Below, piece by piece: positions 52,588 to 61,109 of a stretch of DNA of 64,000 bases; positions within the stretch are counted from its first letter, which is position 1, and each line of letters opens with the position of its first letter. The stretch is from positions 67,155 to 131,154 of the forward strand of contig NZ_FNVF01000003.1 in NCBI RefSeq assembly GCF_900107975.1, read 5' to 3'. This DNA is from Paenibacillus sp. UNC499MF (GTDB taxonomy: Bacteria > Bacillota > Bacilli > Paenibacillales > NBRC-103111). The notes beneath the pieces are model-generated. The model saw only the letters and a program-made list of their open reading frames with translations, did not search any database and had not been told where the DNA came from. The position numbers were made by a program, and so were the translations under genes.

Positions 52588-52935
52588 ATGCATAACAGGA
52601 AAAATAAACGCTGGTACTTTTTTAGTCTTTCGGCACTTTTTTTGTTAGTTCTCTCTCTGTTTGTTTTCAAAAATTTTTATCCGGAACCCTACTTGTTATA
52701 TATGTACGGAAATTTCATTCTACCCATTATTCTTACTGGGCTTGCTTTCGGCTCTTTAATGCTTAATGAAAAAGATGAATTATTAACGTTAGCGTTTCTA
52801 TTTGCAGCAGCTTTCTTTTATTATTTCTTTGAGTTTGAAAAGCTCCTCTTGGTTAAATATTTATTGACAATAATCCTGCCGATAATTTTTATCATAAGAT
52901 TATTTCAGTACTTTAAAAGGAAAAAATTATTTTAA
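52588..52935 (+). CDS. AT-rich small membrane protein (unknown)
   Basis: A 115-residue protein with four hydrophobic segments (about 10-28, 35-57, 62-80, 86-106) and charged ends (MHNRKNKRW, YFKRKKLF). The coding DNA is markedly more AT-rich than neighbours and uses many TTT, TTA and ATT codons, suggesting recent acquisition. AAGGAG touches the ATG with only one base between, and AAAGGTG lies about 12 nt upstream, so initiation is atypical. I recognise no family. Confidence 0.6.
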   Translation: MHNRKNKRWYFFSLSALFLLVLSLFVFKNFYPEPYLLYMYGNFILPIILTGLAFGSLMLNEKDELLTLAFLFAAAFFYYFFEFEKLLLVKYLLTIILPIIFIIRLFQYFKRKKLF

Positions 52936-53308
52936 GCCTTTATTGGCGATCATGCCCGTCAAGTATACACAAACAAATGATAGTCTAATTAAGCTGCGGC
53001 CGTTTCCCCGTTTTATACCGGGGCACGGTCGTTTGCTTTTCCTGATCTCTGTGCCCATTCAAGCATTTCACCCAGCTCCAGGAGCTCCTGCCCGCCCCGG
53101 ACTGTCATCGATAAAAACCCAATCCCCCATACTCCCTACGGTCCTACAAAGTGATTATTTTCACAAACTCACGAAAATACACCAAGAACGGATGAACATA
53201 AATAAGAGATTTGAGAAAGTTCAACGCTTTCACCATGGTTATAATGCCTGTTGTCGTATACGGCCGTGGTTTGAGGCTGGCAACATACGGGTTAAGCGCA
53301 TTTTGAAT
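52936..53308. other. Intergenic stretch with decayed sequence
   Basis: No convincing gene in this region. A 127-codon open frame (52943-53326) lacks a ribosome site and looks random. The stretch contains the transporter-gene remnant listed next and a T-run hairpin at its right end. Confidence 0.6.
53045..53110 (-). pseudogene. Remnant of a YqjA/FUSC-type transporter gene
   Basis: These 66 nt resemble 54724-54790 inside the intact YqjA-like gene, at roughly 80 percent identity, with one small gap. On the minus strand the fragment reads MTVRGGQELLELGEMLEW, against TTIVWGGKELLELDEVLQ in the intact protein. Nothing on either side continues the similarity, so only a scrap survives. It could be a degraded duplicate. 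Confidence 0.5.
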
Positions 53309-53334
53309 AAAAAAAAAAGCCCCTGAACAGGGGC
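53309..53334 (-). terminator. Hairpin with long T-run on the minus strand
   Basis: GCCCCT (53319-53324) and AGGGGC (53329-53334) pair around GAAC; the minus strand continues with a run of ten T. No leftward gene ends here now, which fits a leftover of a lost gene. 53335-53531 has no gene; the collagen-like gene starts at 53532. Confidence 0.6.
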
Positions 53335-53531
53335 CTTAAATAGTAAGGTATCTCATTGTCCACTATCACTTTATGTACCCTATAAAAGTTTGATTGGACT
53401 TAATTGATAGACACTAGACGAATGCCCCTCCGCATGTACCTCTTTTTCCAATAATAGGTTAACGTCCTTTCGTACATGAGATACCTGTCATAGGATGATC
53501 TTGTATTAAACATTCCGAGGAGGTATCTTAA

Positions 53532-54260
53532 ATGAATTGTCCAAAAAGAAAAAGATGTCACAAAAAAACAGTTATCGTGTGTAAACCGAAAAGAAAAAAT
53601 AAAGTCGTTATCGTTAAAAAGAAAATCGTAAGAGTATCCTGTCCTCCGCCCAACGTAAACGTAACGCCCCTTCCCGGACCTCAAGGCCCGCAAGGACTTC
53701 CAGGTTTAACGGGACCCCAAGGCCCGCAAGGACCTCAAGGTCTTACCGGCTTAACCGGGCCTCAGGGAATCCAAGGTCCTGCCGGACCGCAGGGACCCGC
53801 GGGCGGAATTTCATCCTTTGCCTTTTTGTGCAGCACAGAGGCGCAGACGATAGCCGCGGCAGCCGTACCGGGAGGGCAAGGCGGGGCCGTATCCTTTAAC
53901 GGCTTCGTCATCAACGCCACAGCCGTCACATTCGCGCCTCCGTCCAGCATTGTCATAAACGAGAGCGGCTTTTATAAAATAACTTACGAAGTGTTCCCTA
54001 CACCCGGAAATAACGCTTTCGGCTTGTTCTTCGACCCGGATGCGGCCGGCCCGGTCCCTCCGGCTTTAGTACCGTGCAGCAACTACGGAACCAATGCCGG
54101 AAACAATCCGTACACCGGGCAGGTACTCGTTCAATTAACGGCCGGCGGAGTATTGACCTTAAACCGGATAGATAATACGGGCGCGTTAACTCTACAAAAC
54201 GCAATCGGCGGAGGAACTCCGACCGTAAGCGCCTCACTTTCGATCGAGAAACTGGCCTAA
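53532..54260 (+). CDS. Collagen-like exosporium-type protein (BclA-like)
   Basis: A 242-residue protein in three parts. A basic Lys/Arg/Cys-rich N-terminus (about 1-45, [14 protein letters not shown]) is followed by 14 Gly-x-y triplets (about 49-92; GPQ, GLT, GPA), then a C-terminal beta-rich domain (about 95-242) of the kind that trimerises C1q/TNF-like heads in BclA glycoproteins. Spore exosporium filaments and surface collagen-like proteins of Bacillales have this layout. AGGAGG precedes the ATG by 6 nt. Which compartment it reaches is uncertain since no signal peptide is seen, as is usual for spore-surface proteins made in the mother cell. Confidence 0.85.
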   Translation: MNCPKRKRCHKKTVIVCKPKRKNKVVIVKKKIVRVSCPPPNVNVTPLPGPQGPQGLPGLTGPQGPQGPQGLTGLTGPQGIQGPAGPQGPAGGISSFAFLCSTEAQTIAAAAVPGGQGGAVSFNGFVINATAVTFAPPSSIVINESGFYKITYEVFPTPGNNAFGLFFDPDAAGPVPPALVPCSNYGTNAGNNPYTGQVLVQLTAGGVLTLNRIDNTGALTLQNAIGGGTPTVSASLSIEKLA

Positions 54261-54331
54261 AATTCGAATCAACGATATAAAAATCCGGGCCTTCAGGAGG
54301 CTCAGGGGAATCATCCAAAATAACCATAGGA

Positions 54332-55318
54332 TCAGGAGCGCGCGGAAGCGGGCTTCTGTTTTTTTTGTTTTTTGGCGATATTCAAATACTGGTTCAATTC
54401 CCGGGTTAACTGCTGGAGAGCCGCTCTCGCCTCAAACTCGGAAAGCGTCTGGGGCAGCGTCTCCATCTTGAAGTTCGCCTGCAGGGCGGCCAGCTTTTTC
54501 TCCGAACGTCCGGTGTAGTAGTCTACCTTGCAGTCCCTGCTCAGCTCTTCGAAAATGGAAGCGAGACTTTCCCCGAGAGGCAGTTCTCGGCTTACATGGG
54601 ACACCAAGAGCGCCATCCGCTGAATGGATTCGAACTGCTCGTTGCGCATGTAAAAATAAAGCTGTATGTCCGTATAGGCATGGGTGCCGAAAAGCAGCGC
54701 GTTCTCAAGCGAGCGGCTGGCGGTCTCGGTGCCCGTTTGCAGCACTTCGTCCAGCTCCAGGAGCTCCTTGCCGCCCCAGACGATCGTCGTATCCCGGAGA
54801 TGCTCGGCGATATGCAGAAAGACGTCGGAGAAAAGTCCTTCGACTTTGGCCCGGTAAAATTCGATTTCTTTGTCCGCCTTGGGCATATACGAAATGTTGA
54901 TCAGTGTCGCGGTGCCGAGTCCTACGATAAGAAGGATGATTTCATTTAAAATAAGCGGCGCGCTGATCGACTGCGCATTGTATAGATGGAACATGGTTAC
55001 GGACGCCGTGACGGCCCCGTCGCTCAGCTTGATCCGGTGGAGGACCGGAAACACAAGGAGCACGAAAAGGCTGAGCACCCACACGTGGAAGCCGAGCAGG
55101 CTGAACAGCACGGAGCCGAAAAGTACAGCCAGAATGGATGCCGCGATCCGCTGAAACGCGTTGTTGATGCCGCGGCGCTTCGTCACCTGCACGCCGAGAA
55201 TGGCAAGAAGCCCTGCGGAATTGGGGCTGGTTAAGCCGATCCACTGGGCCAAGGTAATCGAAACGATGACGGCCAAAGCCGTTTTTAAGACGCGAATGCC
55301 GATGAAAGGAATATTCAT
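54332..55318 (-). CDS. YqjA-like aromatic acid exporter family protein (ArAE/FUSC, DUF939)
   Basis: A 328-residue membrane protein. About five or six hydrophobic segments fill the first ~145 residues (RVLKTALAVIVSITLAQWIG and following), then a soluble helical domain (about 150-310) matches the ArAE_1_C region. Length is close to B. subtilis YqjA (322). Proposed role is efflux of aromatic acids or related compounds; direct evidence in Bacillales is thin. ATG 55318 is used because GGAG is about 9 nt upstream; the ATG at 55336 has none. A remnant of a similar gene lies at 53045-53110. Confidence 0.83.
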   Translation of the reverse strand: MNIPFIGIRVLKTALAVIVSITLAQWIGLTSPNSAGLLAILGVQVTKRRGINNAFQRIAASILAVLFGSVLFSLLGFHVWVLSLFVLLVFPVLHRIKLSDGAVTASVTMFHLYNAQSISAPLILNEIILLIVGLGTATLINISYMPKADKEIEFYRAKVEGLFSDVFLHIAEHLRDTTIVWGGKELLELDEVLQTGTETASRSLENALLFGTHAYTDIQLYFYMRNEQFESIQRMALLVSHVSRELPLGESLASIFEELSRDCKVDYYTGRSEKKLAALQANFKMETLPQTLSEFEARAALQQLTRELNQYLNIAKKQKKQKPASARS

Positions 55319-55427
55319 AGATGTATGCTCCGTCATGTGGATATTTTCTGCTTCGATTATTCCATGTTCGGCGCTTCAGTTCAAGTCTGCCGGTCACAGG
55401 GTCCGGAAGTTCAGGCTTCTATCAGGC

Positions 55428-56312
55428 TTACCGCCGGGACATCAGTTTATTCTCCAGGTAGACGACAGCCTGATACATAAAGGTCGCGACGATTGCGATA
55501 ACGACCAGGCTCGCGATTACGAGGGTGAAGTTAAACACCTGGAAACCGTACACGATGAGATACCCGAGTCCCATTTTGGAAACCAGGAACTCTCCGACGA
55601 TGACCCCGACCCAGGCAAGGCCGACGTTCGCTTTCAACGTTGCCACTATCGTGGGAAAAGACGCGGGAAGAATCACTTTACGGAAGACCTCGCCCCGGCT
55701 TCCTCCGAAGATTCGGACGACTTTGACGTAATTGTCGTCGACCTCCTTGAAGCTTCCGTACACCACAAGCGTCGTAATGATGACCGTCACCGACAGCGTC
55801 GTCGCGATAATGGACAGCATTCCGGGACCGAAGCCGACGATAAAGAGCGGACCCAGCGCCACTTTCGGCATGCTGTTCAGCACGACGATGTACGGATCGA
55901 GCACGCGGGACAGGAAGGGCGACCACCAGAGCAGCATCGCCAGCGCCGTTCCGAACAGCGTACCCAGCACGAAGCCTACCACCGTCTCATAGACGGTATA
56001 TCCCGTGTGGGGAAAAATGGAGCCGTCCGCGATTTTGGAAGCCAGGAGCACGAAAACTTTACTCGGATAGCTGAACAGAAGCACATCGATCCACTTCATC
56101 CGGCCCGCGGCTTCCCACAAGCCCAAACTGACGGCCAGGATAAGCAGTTGGGTCACGCGGACGCGAACCGCCGTTTTGCGTTTGCTTTCCAGATGGGCCG
56201 CATGGATCGTTTCCGCAAGCGTTCCGCCGCCCGTATGATCCGAATCGCGCGCCGCCGGGCCGGAACCGGCTTCTTTATGTCGTGCAGGTCCACCTGCCGG
56301 ATCATGACTCAT
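55428..56312 (-). CDS. ABC transporter permease (SsuC/TauC/ThiX type)
   Basis: A 294-residue BPD-type permease with a charged N-terminus (about 1-50) and six predicted membrane helices. The EAA-type loop, FGGSRGEVFRKVILPASFPTI (about 215-235 in this numbering), contacts the ATPase. Start ATG 56312 overlaps the ATPase stop by 4 nt (ATGA). It completes a three-gene importer with the genes at 56309-57100 and 57185-58192. Substrates of this family include sulfonates, nitrate, taurine, and pyrimidine precursors. Confidence 0.88.
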   Translation of the reverse strand: MSHDPAGGPARHKEAGSGPAARDSDHTGGGTLAETIHAAHLESKRKTAVRVRVTQLLILAVSLGLWEAAGRMKWIDVLLFSYPSKVFVLLASKIADGSIFPHTGYTVYETVVGFVLGTLFGTALAMLLWWSPFLSRVLDPYIVVLNSMPKVALGPLFIVGFGPGMLSIIATTLSVTVIITTLVVYGSFKEVDDNYVKVVRIFGGSRGEVFRKVILPASFPTIVATLKANVGLAWVGVIVGEFLVSKMGLGYLIVYGFQVFNFTLVIASLVVIAIVATFMYQAVVYLENKLMSRR

Positions 56313-57100
56313 GCTTCCGTCCCCTTTCCGCCCATGCGTTCGAATTCCTGCCAAATCTCGTGGAAAAGCTCATGGAAGCCCGGTTTTTCTCTCGCTTCGA
56401 AAGGCAGCGTCTGCCGGATGTGTTCCGGAACGGCGATTTCCCGCCGGATCCGCCCCGGATGCGGTTCAAGCAAAATAATCCGGTCGCTCATCGCGATGGC
56501 TTCCGTAATGTCGTGCGTAACGAGCAGCGCCGTTTTGCCTCGCGAACGAAGCGTCTGCACGACGAGATCCTCCAGCTGCAGCTTCGTCTGATAATCGAGC
56601 GCGGAGAACGGCTCATCCAGCAGCAGCAGCTCGGGCCCCGCGGCCAGCGTCCGGACGAGCGCGACACGCTGCCTCATTCCGCCCGATAACTGGGCGGGCC
56701 GGTAATCGCGGTAGGCGGCCAGCCCCATCTCCTCCAGGAGATGGTCAACGTACGCCTCCGTTTCCTTGTTCAGCCTGCCCAGCAGCTCAAGTCCGATAAC
56801 GGCATTGCCGTAAATCGTCCTCCACGGAAACAGGTAATCCTGCTGGAGCATATACCCCACCCGGGAAGTGGGCGCATCCATTTCCCGGCCGTTAATCAGC
56901 ACCTGCCCCCGGGTCGGCCTGATCAATCCGGCGATAACGGACAAAAGCGTCGTTTTGCCGCATCCGCTCGGACCGATCAGGCTGACGAATTCGCCGGGAC
57001 GGACGGTCAGTTCGATGTTTTCCAGGGCCGGATTCGCCTGGGCGTCCGACACGTATACATGCGTCATGCCGCTAACTTGAACCGTAGCCGCTGTAGCCAT
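56309..57100 (-). CDS. ABC transporter ATP-binding protein (SsuB/TauB/ThiZ type)
   Basis: A 263-residue ATPase: Walker A GPSGCGKTT, Q-loop LQQDYLFPW, signature LSGGMRQR, Walker B LLLLDEPFSALD, and switch His in VTHDITEA. It energises the importer encoded with the permease (overlapping stop/start) and the binding protein upstream. TAAGGAGGG precedes the ATG. Confidence 0.93.
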   Translation of the reverse strand: MATAATVQVSGMTHVYVSDAQANPALENIELTVRPGEFVSLIGPSGCGKTTLLSVIAGLIRPTRGQVLINGREMDAPTSRVGYMLQQDYLFPWRTIYGNAVIGLELLGRLNKETEAYVDHLLEEMGLAAYRDYRPAQLSGGMRQRVALVRTLAAGPELLLLDEPFSALDYQTKLQLEDLVVQTLRSRGKTALLVTHDITEAIAMSDRIILLEPHPGRIRREIAVPEHIRQTLPFEAREKPGFHELFHEIWQEFERMGGKGTEA

Positions 57101-57184
57101 GATCGCATCCCTCCTTATCCGCTTGCACGAGAAAGGCCCCGCAGCCTGAACGGGCAGCCGTGCCGGTGAGCAAGCCCTGCCTGC

Positions 57185-58192
57185 TCACTTCACATTCACC
57201 TTGGCCTTCTCGGCAAAACTGTTGTCCACCAGCTTGCTCCAGTCGGCCTTCGTTTTCAGCTCACCCGCCTGGGTCATAACGTCCTGGAGGTTGTTCCATT
57301 CCGCCTCGTCGATAATGGGGTCCCCGGCATAAGTATTCTGGTCTTTATACCGTTTGACCACGCTCTTGACGATTTCCGGATCGGTATCCTCAAAATAAGG
57401 CAGGACCGCGGCCGCGATTTCATTGACGCTTTTCGTCTGCATCCAATTCTGGGCCCGCTGTACGGCATTCGTAAACTTCTGAACCGCGTTCGGGTTTTTC
57501 TTGATAAAACTTTGTTTCGCCATATAGACGGTGTACGGCAGCTTGCCGCTTTCGACTCCGAACGAGGCGAGGACGTAACCTCTTCCCTCTTTCTCGAATA
57601 CGGAAGCCTGGGGCTCGAAAAGCTGGACATACTCTCCGGTACCGGACGAAAAAGCGGATGCGATGTTCGCAAAATCGACATTCTGAATCAGGTTCAAATC
57701 GTTATGGGGCTCGATGCCGTGCTTGCGCAGCGCAAACTCGCCGGCCATTTGCGGCATTCCGCCCTTGCGCTGACCGAGGAACGTTGTTCCTTTAAGCCCG
57801 TTCCAATCGAAATTTCCCGCCGGTTTCGTACGCGATACGAGAAAGGTGCCGTCCGTCTGCGTAAGCTGGGCAAAGTTGATGACGGGATCTCCGCTTCCCT
57901 GCTGGTGCACGTAGATCGACGTTTCCGATCCGACCAGCGCCACGTCGATGCCGCCGGAGAGCAGCGCTGTCATCGTTTTGTCCCCTCCCGCCGTAGTCGT
58001 CAAGTCTACCTCCAGCCCCTCATCCTTGAAAAAGCCTTGCGAAAGCGCGACATATTGAGGCGCGTAAAAGATCGATCTCGTCACTTCACCGATACGGATT
58101 TTGCTGACTTCTTCCTGTTTCGAGCAGCCCGGCAGAATCAACCCCGCCAACAGCACCGACAGCAGGAGGAAGACGATGGACCTGCGTTGCAT
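57185..58192 (-). CDS. ABC transporter substrate-binding lipoprotein (SsuA/NMT1-like)
   Basis: A 335-residue lipoprotein with the lipobox LPGC (Cys23) after a 22-residue signal. The body is a two-lobed NMT1/THI5-like fold: KIRIGEVTRSIFYAPQYVAL (about 31-50), LLSGGIDVALVGSET and a QKFTNAVQRAQNWMQ helix. Sulfonate, nitrate/taurine and thiamine-precursor binding proteins share it. No TPP riboswitch was found before the gene, so a thiamine link is unsupported. GGAGGAG lies 8 nt before ATG 58192. It is the first gene of the importer operon. Confidence 0.88.
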   Translation of the reverse strand: MQRRSIVFLLLSVLLAGLILPGCSKQEEVSKIRIGEVTRSIFYAPQYVALSQGFFKDEGLEVDLTTTAGGDKTMTALLSGGIDVALVGSETSIYVHQQGSGDPVINFAQLTQTDGTFLVSRTKPAGNFDWNGLKGTTFLGQRKGGMPQMAGEFALRKHGIEPHNDLNLIQNVDFANIASAFSSGTGEYVQLFEPQASVFEKEGRGYVLASFGVESGKLPYTVYMAKQSFIKKNPNAVQKFTNAVQRAQNWMQTKSVNEIAAAVLPYFEDTDPEIVKSVVKRYKDQNTYAGDPIIDEAEWNNLQDVMTQAGELKTKADWSKLVDNSFAEKAKVNVK

Positions 58193-58275
58193 GGGCGTCT
58201 CCTCCATTCTTCTTAATTGCTATCAGCATATGCACAAGCAGGCGGGCGGGTTAACGGCCGGAGGGCTTTAGGCAC

Positions 58276-58334
58276 AAAAAAACGCCCCGAAAGGCGTTGG
58301 CCGAAGCGGCCAACGTCATCCGGGGCGTTTTTAC
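58276..58334 (-). terminator. Two-tier hairpin terminator of the carboxypeptidase gene
   Basis: Outer arms AAAAACGCCCCG (58278-58289) and CGGGGCGTTTTT (58321-58332) enclose a second stem, CGTTGGCC (58295-58302) with GGCCAACG (58308-58315). Confidence 0.85.
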
Positions 58335-58342
58335 AACTTCTA

Positions 58343-59863
58343 TCAGCTTAAGCCGTAGAGCGGCTTATATTTGTCCTTGAGGTAATCCACCAGATACTGC
58401 GGATTGAGGTCCTCGCCCGTCACGCGGCGGACGATCTCGTTAGGCGTCTGGGATTTTCCGTAGCGGTAAATGTGCTCGACCAGGAACTGCTTGATCGGTG
58501 CGAAATCGCCTTTGGCAAGCAGCTCGTCAAACGCCGGAATCTCTTTGCGCAGCGTGTTGGTGAACTGCGCGGCGTACATGTTTCCGAGCGCGTAGGACGG
58601 GAAGTACCCGAAGGAGCCGCCTGCCCAGTGCACATCCTGAAGCACGCCTTCCGCGTTCGTGTCCGCCTCGATGCCCAGGTACTCGCGGTATTTCGCGTTC
58701 CAGGCTTGAGGCAGGTCGGCGACTTTGAGCTCGCCGCTGAACAGCGCTTTTTCAAGCTCGTAGCGGATCATGATGTGGAGATTGTAAGTAAGCTCATCCG
58801 CTTCGATCCGGATCAGAGAAGGCTCGGTATGGTTAATCGCCCGGTAGAACGCGTCTTCGCTCACGTTATCGAACTGTCCGGGGAAGGTGCGCTGCAGGTC
58901 GGCGTAATAGCGGGACCAGAACTCGCGGCTTCTACCTACCATATTCTCCCAGAAACGGGATTGTGACTCGTGAATGCCCATCGATGTTCCGGTGCAGAGA
59001 TTCGTGCCGATCAAGTCTTCGGAAATGTTCTGCTCGTAGAGCGCATGACCGCACTCGTGAATCGTACCGAAAAGCGCGCTCGTCGCGTCTTCGGGCAGGT
59101 AGCGGGTCGTAATCCGGACGTCGCCCGGGCTCAGACCGGTCGCGAACGGATGAACGGTTTCATCCAGGCGTCCCGCTTCGAAGTCGTAGCCCAGTTCTTT
59201 TAAGATGAACAGGGAGAAATGCTTCTGCTTCTCCTTGTCGAACGTCTGGCGCAGGAACGAGCGGTCCGGCTGCGGTGCCTTCTTGATATCGGCCAGAAGA
59301 GGCACCACTTCGCTGCGGAGAGCTCCGAACACTTCGTCCAGCTTCTCGACGGTCATGCCCGGCTCGTACATATCGAGAAGGGTGTCGTACTTATGCCCTT
59401 TGTAGCCCCACAGCTCGACGAACTCCAGATTCGTCTCCACAATTTGTTCCAGATAAGGCTGGAACATGGCGAAATCGTTCTTCTCTTTCGCCTCTTCCCA
59501 GACGCTTTCCGCTTTGGAGGTCAGGACGACGTATTCCTGGTATTTCTCGGGCGGAATCTTTTTGCTGCGGTCAAATTCCTTCTTCGCTTCCTGAACGATG
59601 CGGCGGTTCGTTTCGTCCAGCTCCTCGATGCGTGCCGTATCGGAGAGAAAATCCAGGTATTCGCCCATCTGGTCGGATACCGACAGCCGGAACGCTTCGG
59701 TGGACAGCTCGCCGAGTACTTCGGAACGCTCGGACACCCCCTTCTTGGGAGCGCCGGTGCGCAAGTCCCAATAAATGAGGCCGACTGCTTCTTCATAATG
59801 TTTTATTTTACGTATGTATTTGCGGAATTCATCCAGTTTGCCCTGATAGTCTGTCTGGCTCAT
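58343..59863 (-). CDS. M32 family metallocarboxypeptidase
   Basis: A 506-residue carboxypeptidase of the Thermus aquaticus (Taq) type. The zinc motif is HECGH (HExxH) in GTIHECGHALYEQ, with the third ligand Glu in ESQSRFWENM about 30 residues on, and a DxRxT-type motif DVRITTRY nearby. It removes C-terminal residues from peptides in the cytoplasm. AAAGGAG lies about 8 nt before ATG 59863. It is monocistronic. Confidence 0.94.
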   Translation of the reverse strand: MSQTDYQGKLDEFRKYIRKIKHYEEAVGLIYWDLRTGAPKKGVSERSEVLGELSTEAFRLSVSDQMGEYLDFLSDTARIEELDETNRRIVQEAKKEFDRSKKIPPEKYQEYVVLTSKAESVWEEAKEKNDFAMFQPYLEQIVETNLEFVELWGYKGHKYDTLLDMYEPGMTVEKLDEVFGALRSEVVPLLADIKKAPQPDRSFLRQTFDKEKQKHFSLFILKELGYDFEAGRLDETVHPFATGLSPGDVRITTRYLPEDATSALFGTIHECGHALYEQNISEDLIGTNLCTGTSMGIHESQSRFWENMVGRSREFWSRYYADLQRTFPGQFDNVSEDAFYRAINHTEPSLIRIEADELTYNLHIMIRYELEKALFSGELKVADLPQAWNAKYREYLGIEADTNAEGVLQDVHWAGGSFGYFPSYALGNMYAAQFTNTLRKEIPAFDELLAKGDFAPIKQFLVEHIYRYGKSQTPNEIVRRVTGEDLNPQYLVDYLKDKYKPLYGLS

Positions 59864-59973
59864 GGTGGATTCTCCTTTCACTAAACAGGTATAATGTCAT
59901 CATACTTTCTACGCGGGAGATAATCAAATTCTTCCGTTTGTGATACAATTGATAAAAAGGAGGGAGCTTACGA

Positions 59974-60297
59974 ATGTATATTCACTTTAGCGAAGCGGCC
60001 GTCGAAGCCCTTGCGAACCGCCTGCCCCAGGACGCGATCCTCAGGCTGTTTTACGATACGGAAGGCTGCGGATGCGCGCTGGCCGGGGTAGCGGCTCTTC
60101 AAATCCAGGCCGCTCACACCGAAGGCGACGTAGACGCGCGCAGCAATGCGTTCACTGTGCAGTACGATCCTCGCAAAGAAGTTTTCTTCGAGGAAAATCT
60201 GTCGGTCGACTACATGCCCCAGCGGGGAACCTATGTCCTGAAAAGCAGCCAGCAGACCTACAATCCGGCCATGAGACTGGTCAACTGCGTGAACTAG
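59974..60297 (+). CDS. HesB/IscA-like iron-sulfur cluster biosynthesis family protein (YqkB-like)
   Basis: A 107-residue protein of the HesB-like fold, close in size to B. subtilis YqkB. The cysteine motif CGC (about 32-34, in YDTEGCGCALAG) is present, but the C-terminal CxC of true IscA carriers is replaced by a single Cys (LVNCVN). That divergence suggests a role other than classical cluster assembly, or an altered metal site. AGGGAGC precedes the ATG. The carbonic anhydrase gene follows 68 nt downstream. Confidence 0.8.
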   Translation: MYIHFSEAAVEALANRLPQDAILRLFYDTEGCGCALAGVAALQIQAAHTEGDVDARSNAFTVQYDPRKEVFFEENLSVDYMPQRGTYVLKSSQQTYNPAMRLVNCVN

Positions 60298-60365
60298 CAC
60301 AAGGCGGCCTTCAGGCGGTCTTTGCCATAAAAAAGAAACCATACAATAGAAGCGGAGGATTATGC

Positions 60366-60968
60366 ATGAGCTTGATATCCGAAATTCTCAATTACAATGA
60401 ATCTTTTGTGGAGTCCAAAGAGTACGAACAGTATTTGACTACGAAGTTTCCCGATAAACGGATGGTTATTCTGACCTGTATGGATACCCGTCTGGTGGAA
60501 CTGCTTCCCAAGGCGATGAACCTGCGCAACGGCGATTCCAAGATTATTAAAAATGCCGGCGCACTCGTCTCCCACCCTTTCGGAAGTATTATGCGGAGCA
60601 TTATTGTGGCCGTATACGAGCTGGACGCCGATGAAGTTCTCGTAATCGGACACCGCGACTGCGGTATGACCGGCCTGAACTCCGAGAAGGTCCTGAGCAA
60701 GGCGCGGGATCGCGGCGTGCAGGAAGAAGTGCTGGACACCCTGCATAACTCCGGTATCAACCTCGACAAGTGGCTGACGGGCTTCGAGCATATCGACGAA
60801 GCGGTCGTCGGAAGCGTGAACATTATCCGCAATCACCCGCTCCTGCCGAAAAATCTTCCGGTACACGGCCTGGTCATGAACCCGCAGACGGGTAAACTCG
60901 ACCTGCTTACGGAAGGATACGACGCTACTCCCATAAAAACGAACCCCGAAGAGTATCCGTTCATTTAA
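60366..60968 (+). CDS. Beta-class carbonic anhydrase
   Basis: A 200-residue enzyme interconverting CO2 and bicarbonate. Zinc ligands are Cys38 and Asp40/Arg42 in CMDTR, then His96 and Cys99 in GHRDCG. The family is like B. subtilis YtiB/Nce103-type proteins. GGAGGA lies 8 nt before ATG 60366; the open frame from 60072 is only overlap with the HesB-like gene. Confidence 0.93.
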   Translation: MSLISEILNYNESFVESKEYEQYLTTKFPDKRMVILTCMDTRLVELLPKAMNLRNGDSKIIKNAGALVSHPFGSIMRSIIVAVYELDADEVLVIGHRDCGMTGLNSEKVLSKARDRGVQEEVLDTLHNSGINLDKWLTGFEHIDEAVVGSVNIIRNHPLLPKNLPVHGLVMNPQTGKLDLLTEGYDATPIKTNPEEYPFI

Positions 60969-61005
60969 TTTTCCGGAACGTTACTCAGCCGACTGTTTTA
61001 CATAC

Positions 61006-61071
61006 AAAAAAACCGCCTTTCGGCGGCAGGCGCTGCAAACGCATTGCGCCCGCCCGAAGGCGGTTTTTTTA
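61006..61071. terminator. Bidirectional two-tier terminator
   Basis: A perfect 14-bp outer stem, AAAAAAACCGCCTT (61006-61019) with AAGGCGGTTTTTTT (61057-61070), encloses a second stem (GGCGC with GCGCC). It lies between the converging carbonic anhydrase and MFS genes. Confidence 0.92.
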
Positions 61072-61109
61072 TTGACTGTAGGCGGTCGTCAGCCGCCGGA
61101 TCTGCCGCA

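Noticed and set aside
52943-53326. A 127-residue open frame in the AT-rich islet
   Set aside because: No ribosome site, no family; part of it overlaps the transporter remnant on the other strand.
53400-53693. A 97-residue minus-strand open frame over the start of the collagen-like gene
   Set aside because: The AGGAGG here belongs to the plus-strand gene; no ribosome site on the minus strand.
58193-58275. A thiamine (TPP) riboswitch before the ABC importer
   Set aside because: The short leader does not contain the thi-box sequences, so a thiamine role is unsupported.
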